From positions 1,116,001 to 1,180,000 of the forward strand of contig NZ_NFUU01000001.1 in assembly GCF_002127265.1 (NCBI RefSeq): a stretch of DNA of 64,000 nt, given 5' to 3'. This stretch comes from Hydrogenophaga sp. IBVHS1. GTDB taxonomy: Bacteria; Pseudomonadota; Gammaproteobacteria; Burkholderiales; Burkholderiaceae_C. Each line of letters starts with the position of its first letter. Positions within the stretch are counted from its first letter, which is position 1. The notes below the pieces were generated by a model, which searched no databases, was not told the DNA's origin, and was given only the letters and a program-made list of their open reading frames with translations. Shown here in pieces: positions 60,769-64,000 of this stretch. A program made the position numbers and the translations under genes.

Positions 60769-61431
60769 TCAGCGGCGAAACGTCAGAAACCGGCCCTTGT
60801 ACGCCTCGCCGTCCTCCAGCTGCCGGTTGGCCGCGCTCATGGTGAGCGTGAAGCCCATAGCGGCCATGTCCCGACCGAAAGCGGCGCGGTTGCCCCGGTC
60901 GGGATCGACAACGAGCACTTCGGCCTTGGGGCTCGCGTGCCGGAAGATGAATGCGGCGAGCTGCGCGGGCTGCTGGCGTTCGTAGAGCAGGTCGCTGCCC
61001 ACGATGAGATCGAAACGGCCCAGTGCCGGGTTGTCGGTGGCGGCCGTGCTCTCCCAGTTGCCAGATTCGTACGGCAGCGGACCCAGGCCATTGAGCTCGA
61101 GGTTGTGGCGCAGGAACTCCTCGGTGAGAGGGTGCCAGTCGCTCACCGTCACGTCCGCGCCCCGGCGGTGCATGACGAGGCTGGCCAACGCCAGGCCAGC
61201 GCCGATCTCGAGCACCCGCAAGCCCTCCAGTGGGTGCGTGAGCATGGCCAGCGCGAGCACGCGCGATGACGGCCACACCTGGCCAAAATGCGACCAGCCG
61301 GCGGGCGGTAGCCCCATGTCGGCTGCACTGTGATTGGTATCGGTGTATTGCTGGTCGTCGAGCAACCGGCGGATGTGCCAGTCTTCACCGCCGATGTGCA
61401 AGGTCTCGGTCCGGACTTGGTAGCCTGGCAT
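60769..61431 (-). CDS. SAM-dependent methyltransferase
   Basis: Protein of 220 residues with a class I Rossmann methyltransferase domain: motif I VLEIGAGLALASLVMHRRG and motif II ADVTVSDWHP, then a LIVGSDLLYERQQ block with the D-x-x-Y pattern of the METTL21/nicotinamide methyltransferase-like group that methylates protein lysines or small nitrogen compounds. The N-terminal TLHIGGEDWHIRRLLDDQQY is family typical. The ATG at 61431 is preferred. It is separated from the convergent basic-protein gene by the terminator. Confidence 0.85.
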   Translation of the reverse strand: MPGYQVRTETLHIGGEDWHIRRLLDDQQYTDTNHSAADMGLPPAGWSHFGQVWPSSRVLALAMLTHPLEGLRVLEIGAGLALASLVMHRRGADVTVSDWHPLTEEFLRHNLELNGLGPLPYESGNWESTAATDNPALGRFDLIVGSDLLYERQQPAQLAAFIFRHASPKAEVLVVDPDRGNRAAFGRDMAAMGFTLTMSAANRQLEDGEAYKGRFLTFRR

Positions 61432-61510
61432 GGGGTGGCTTTCGTTGGTGGCGTGGGGCACGGTACCATGCCCACGCACCCGCCAGGTGGTGCGTCAGCG
61501 GGAGTTTCAA

Positions 61511-61858
61511 ATGGGCTGGTTTTCCAAAGGCAACGAAGGCTTCTTCCTCAGCACCACCACGCTGGAAGGCGTGCAGCGCTCGCAGATGCTGGGCGTGGTG
61601 CACGGCGAGGCCATCATCGGCGCCAACATCTTTCGCGATATGTTTTCTTCGGTGCGCGACGTGGTGGGCGGGCGCGCCGGCGGCTACGAGCGCGCACTCT
61701 CGGGCGCGCGCGACGCCGCCATGGAAGACCTCATCGAGTCTGCGAAAGAGATGGGTGCCGATGGCGCGATCGGCATCGACTTCGACTACGAAGTGCTCGG
61801 CGAGACCAACGGGATGATGATGGTCTGTGTGAGCGGCACGGCGGTGAAGCTGGGCTGA
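61511..61858 (+). CDS. YbjQ/UPF0145 family protein
   Basis: Protein of 115 residues. FLSTTTLEGVQRSQMLGVVHGEAIIGANIFRDMFSSVRDVVGGRAGGYE and DLIESAKEMGADGAIGIDFDYE match the pentameric YbjQ family (heavy-metal-binding-domain-like), whose role is unknown. GGAG lies 8 bases before the ATG at 61511. It is divergent from the methyltransferase gene across 79 bp and convergent with the glutathione S-transferase gene (4 bases apart). Confidence 0.9.
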   Translation: MGWFSKGNEGFFLSTTTLEGVQRSQMLGVVHGEAIIGANIFRDMFSSVRDVVGGRAGGYERALSGARDAAMEDLIESAKEMGADGAIGIDFDYEVLGETNGMMMVCVSGTAVKLG

Positions 61859-61862
61859 GGCA

Positions 61863-62465
61863 TCAGCCCTCGATCTGCATCGCCGGGCGTGCCTGCACCT
61901 TCTGCAGCCATGCCAGCGTGGTGGAGTGCGAGGCCACCGGTGCGCCGATGTACGCGCTGTAGCCGATGACCGAGCCCACCACGAGGTCCACCAGCGAATA
62001 GGCCTCACCCATCATCCAGGGTTGACTGCCCAGGCGGTCGTCGAGCAGGCCCAGCAATTCATCCATGGCCTTTCGCGCCGCTGTGCCGTGCGCATCGTCG
62101 GGCGTGCCGGCGTCGAGTGCGGCCTGCTGGCGCATGAGCTGCGCGCCGTAGGTCACGTAAGCCCAGGTGCACCACGACATGGCCTGCAGCCGCTCGGGTG
62201 TGCCGGCGGCGGGCCACAGGCCGCGCTCCACACCGAATTGCTCGCCGAGCCAGAGCTGCATCGCCAGCGCCTCGAACATCGGCGCGCCCTCAAAAGTGAG
62301 GGTGGGCACCTTGCCATTGGGGTTGAGCGCGAGGAACTCGGGGCGGCGCTGTTCGCCGGTCTTGATGTCGATCTTCACGCGTTCGTGCGGCACGTCGAGT
62401 TCGGCGAGGGAACAGGCAATGGGCGTGGCGCTGGACATGGGGTGCCAGTAGAGAACGATGGACAT
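61863..62465 (-). CDS. Glutathione S-transferase
   Basis: GST of 200 residues. The N-terminal thioredoxin-like domain is MSIVLYWHPMSSATPIACSLAELDVPHE, with LNPNGKVPTLTFEGAPMFEALAMQLWL containing the conserved cis-proline and glutathione-binding E/S-A region; the C-terminal helical domain runs from about residue 85. The catalytic residue is likely Ser or Tyr near residue 12 and is not certain. It is divergent from a WYL regulator whose inverted repeat may control both. Confidence 0.88.
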   Translation of the reverse strand: MSIVLYWHPMSSATPIACSLAELDVPHERVKIDIKTGEQRRPEFLALNPNGKVPTLTFEGAPMFEALAMQLWLGEQFGVERGLWPAAGTPERLQAMSWCTWAYVTYGAQLMRQQAALDAGTPDDAHGTAARKAMDELLGLLDDRLGSQPWMMGEAYSLVDLVVGSVIGYSAYIGAPVASHSTTLAWLQKVQARPAMQIEG

Positions 62466-62521
62466 GATGGGCTCCTGGGAAGGTTGAAGACCGCCTCGAC
62501 ACCGCGCCGAGGCCGTGTGTG

Positions 62522-62547
62522 AAATGTCGTGCCTATTGCGGACATTT
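62522..62547. promoter_or_regulatory. Inverted repeat between GST and WYL regulator genes
   Basis: AAATGTC (62522-62528) and GACATTT (62541-62547) are exact complements separated by 12 nt, in a 113-bp divergent gap. The layout suggests a dimer-binding site for the WYL regulator controlling itself and the glutathione S-transferase gene. Confidence 0.6.
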
Positions 62548-62578
62548 TCTGCCCTCGATAAGAGTTAGAGTGCGAAAC

Positions 62579-63526
62579 ATGCTGACCTCATCCTCACGCC
62601 TGCTGCGCGTGCTTTCCCTGCTGCAGACGCGCAGCCACTGGGCTGGCCAGGAACTGGCCGAACGCCTGGAAGTGAACCCCCGGACGCTGCGCCGGGACAT
62701 CGACCGCCTGCGCCAGTTGGGGTACCCGATTCACGCCAGCAGCGGCGTGGCCGGCGGCTACGCGTTTCGCGCCGGCCAGGCGCTGCCACCGCTGCTGCTG
62801 GACGACGAAGAAGCCCTGGCCGTGGCGATTGCCCTGCAGATCGCCGCCGCTGGCACCGTGAGCGGCGTGGAAGAAAGCTCGTTGCGCGCGCTGGTGAAAT
62901 TGGGGCAGGTGATGCCCGCCCGGCTGCGTCGCCGCATTGAAGCCTTGCGCGCGGCCATTCTGCCGATCCAGCGCATGGGGCCGACGGTGGACGCCAATGT
63001 GCTGGCCACTCTGTCAGCCGCCTGCCGCGACCAGTTGCAGCTGGGTTTTGCCTACCGCGACGGCAAGAATCAGAGCACGCAGCGCAACGTGGAACCGCAT
63101 GGCCTGGTGCACAACGGCACCCGCTGGTACCTGGTGGCCTGGGATCCCGCGCGCGACGACTGGCGCACCTTTCGCATCGACCGTGTGGAGGGTGAACCAA
63201 AAACCGGCGCGCACTTTGCGCCGCGCGCGGCACCGGCCGGTGATTTGCGTGCCTACGTGGAATACCCCGAACAGGCGCGCGTGATGCTGCACCAGCCGCG
63301 CGAGGTCATGCTGCAACGCATTCCTCCATCGGCCGCCGTGCTGGAAACGGTAGACGAGCACCGCTGCATCATGGTGTGCGGCGCCAATCAGCTCGATTCG
63401 CTGGTCTACTGGCTCATGGCGCTCGATGTGGATTTCGACGTGATCGAGCCACCGTTGTTGAAGGAGCGGCTGCGCGTGGCCAGCGAGCGCCTCTCGCGCA
63501 GCCTCAGCCGCCTCGCAGCGCCTTGA
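62579..63526 (+). CDS. WYL-domain transcriptional regulator (YafY type)
   Basis: Regulator of 315 residues with an N-terminal HTH (SRLLRVLSLLQTRSHWAGQELAERLEVNPRTLRRDIDRLRQLGYPI), then a middle linker and a WYL domain containing TRWYLVAWDPARDDWRTFRIDRV and a C-terminal WCX region. WYL proteins bind nucleic-acid or nucleotide ligands and act as activators or repressors. The ATG at 62579 has no strong ribosome site. The last 23 bases overlap the end of the convergent lytic transglycosylase gene. Confidence 0.9.
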   Translation: MLTSSSRLLRVLSLLQTRSHWAGQELAERLEVNPRTLRRDIDRLRQLGYPIHASSGVAGGYAFRAGQALPPLLLDDEEALAVAIALQIAAAGTVSGVEESSLRALVKLGQVMPARLRRRIEALRAAILPIQRMGPTVDANVLATLSAACRDQLQLGFAYRDGKNQSTQRNVEPHGLVHNGTRWYLVAWDPARDDWRTFRIDRVEGEPKTGAHFAPRAAPAGDLRAYVEYPEQARVMLHQPREVMLQRIPPSAAVLETVDEHRCIMVCGANQLDSLVYWLMALDVDFDVIEPPLLKERLRVASERLSRSLSRLAAP

Positions 63527-64000
63527 GCAGCTTCTGCCCGGCGCGGCCGTTGGCTTCCTGGCCCAGGCGTTCCTGCTCGGCGCGGATGGCGGTGCGGCTT
63601 TTGTCGCCCAGCATGCCGTCCACCGCGCCGATGTCGTGCCCGCGTTGAATCAGCAAGGTCTGCAATTCGCGCCGCTCGGCGCGTGAGATGCCGGGGTCGT
63701 CGGTGGGCCAGGGCGTGGCGAATGGGGCGCCACCGCGCAGGCGGTCCGACAGGTGCGCAATCGCCAGGCCATAGCTCTCGGCCGCGTTGTAGCTGTAGAG
63801 CGCGTCGAAGTTGCGCATCACCAGAAAGGCGGGGCCTTGCGGTCCGGCCAGCGTGAGCAGGCCGGCGCTGCCGCTGGCGGGCAGGGGCGAGCCGTCCACA
63901 CGTTTCACACCGCGCGCGGCCCATTCGGCCATGGCGCGCTTGCTGCGCCGGCCTTCGCCCGCCACGGAAAAGCTCTCGGGCAACTTCACTTCGAAGCCCC
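63504..64000 (-). CDS. Lytic murein transglycosylase (MltB-like), C-terminal part
   Basis: The window ends inside this gene, so only the last ~165 residues are visible. GPAFLVMRNFDALYSYNAAESYGLAIAHLSDRLRGGAPF is the catalytic domain's C-terminal part typical of MltB-type enzymes; then SRAERRELQTLLIQRGHDIGAVDGMLGDKSRTAIRAEQERLG is a peptidoglycan-binding domain 1. Catalytic glutamate and signal peptide lie outside. It overlaps the end of the WYL regulator gene by 23 bp in the convergent arrangement. Confidence 0.88.
   Translation of the reverse strand, partial: GFEVKLPESFSVAGEGRRSKRAMAEWAARGVKRVDGSPLPASGSAGLLTLAGPQGPAFLVMRNFDALYSYNAAESYGLAIAHLSDRLRGGAPFATPWPTDDPGISRAERRELQTLLIQRGHDIGAVDGMLGDKSRTAIRAEQERLGQEANGRAGQKLLKALRGG

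Noticed and set aside
1..64000. CRISPR arrays, tRNA, rRNA or complete insertion sequences
   Set aside because: No regularly spaced direct repeats, tRNA-like cloverleaf with CCA-type ends, rRNA stretches or transposase motifs were seen on reading; a dedicated search could still find something short.

Overview
The window is a gene-dense, high-GC chromosomal segment. The gene order, the many TRAP and Bug-type solute receptors, the ETF/acyl-CoA dehydrogenase block, the Zwf/Entner-Doudoroff cluster and the nag-type salicylate hydroxylase all fit a betaproteobacterium of the Comamonadaceae, probably Hydrogenophaga or a close relative (inference from content, not a database match). I see no rRNA, tRNA, CRISPR array, complete insertion sequence or prophage.

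Layout. 1-1274: start of a TRAP transporter operon on the minus strand. 1601-6165: etfBA, a 595-residue acyl-CoA dehydrogenase and a nitronate monooxygenase. 6173-12245: a class A penicillin-binding protein and creBCD, with a clear CreB box before creD. 12200-18298: two small genes, gluconate regulator gntR and kinase gntK with two shared operators, a complete TRAP transporter, and a lipoprotein gene. 18593-19000: a secreted rhodanese; the gap between it and the lipoprotein gene holds three Crp/Fnr-type boxes. 19039-26188: glucarate/galactarate catabolism (garR, garL, gudD, a Bug receptor, a LacI-type regulator, garD) tied together by three copies of one 14-bp operator; a pair of unusual inverted-repeat elements lies inside this cluster. 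26198-27104: two small genes of unknown function. 27177-33488: zwf-pgl-edd-eda-pgi, transcribed right to left, with two HexR-like boxes before zwf. 33590-38856: an orphan ABC ATPase, miaA, an MFS pump, a lipoprotein hydrolase and gdhA. 38932-41474: mutL and a dedA-family gene, divergent. 41492-45670: NahR/NagR-type regulator and the four genes of a salicylate 5-hydroxylase-type oxygenase. 45681-50328: amiC, tsaE, queG and an acyl-CoA synthetase. 50480-52962: MlaE-like permease, MCE protein and lipoprotein without an ATPase gene. 52964-55690: Bug receptor, FAH-family hydrolase and GntR/FadR-type regulator. 55704-59368: AttH-like lipocalin and FtsX-like permease. 59565-64000: transglutaminase-like protein, a 56-residue basic protein, methyltransferase, YbjQ-type protein, glutathione S-transferase, WYL regulator and the end of a lytic transglycosylase gene.

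How the genes work together. Three carbohydrate-acid modules converge on central metabolism: gluconate enters and is phosphorylated by GntK to 6-phosphogluconate; glucarate and galactarate are dehydrated (GudD, GarD), cleaved (GarL) and reduced to glycerate (GarR); Zwf, Pgl, Edd and Eda form the Entner-Doudoroff route, with Pgi linking it to fructose 6-phosphate. Each module has its own recognisable operator type. The aromatic block and ETF/acyl-CoA dehydrogenase block fit growth on aromatic and organic acids.

The most unusual signals are (i) two head-to-head elements with a conserved 52-nt core and completely different, perfectly complementary arms; (ii) dispersed-repeat sequence inserted in frame into the oxygenase alpha subunit and into the MutL linker; (iii) the Crp/Fnr-controlled lipoprotein/rhodanese pair; and (iv) many start codons placed 6-9 bases after a -10 element, suggesting leaderless mRNAs.
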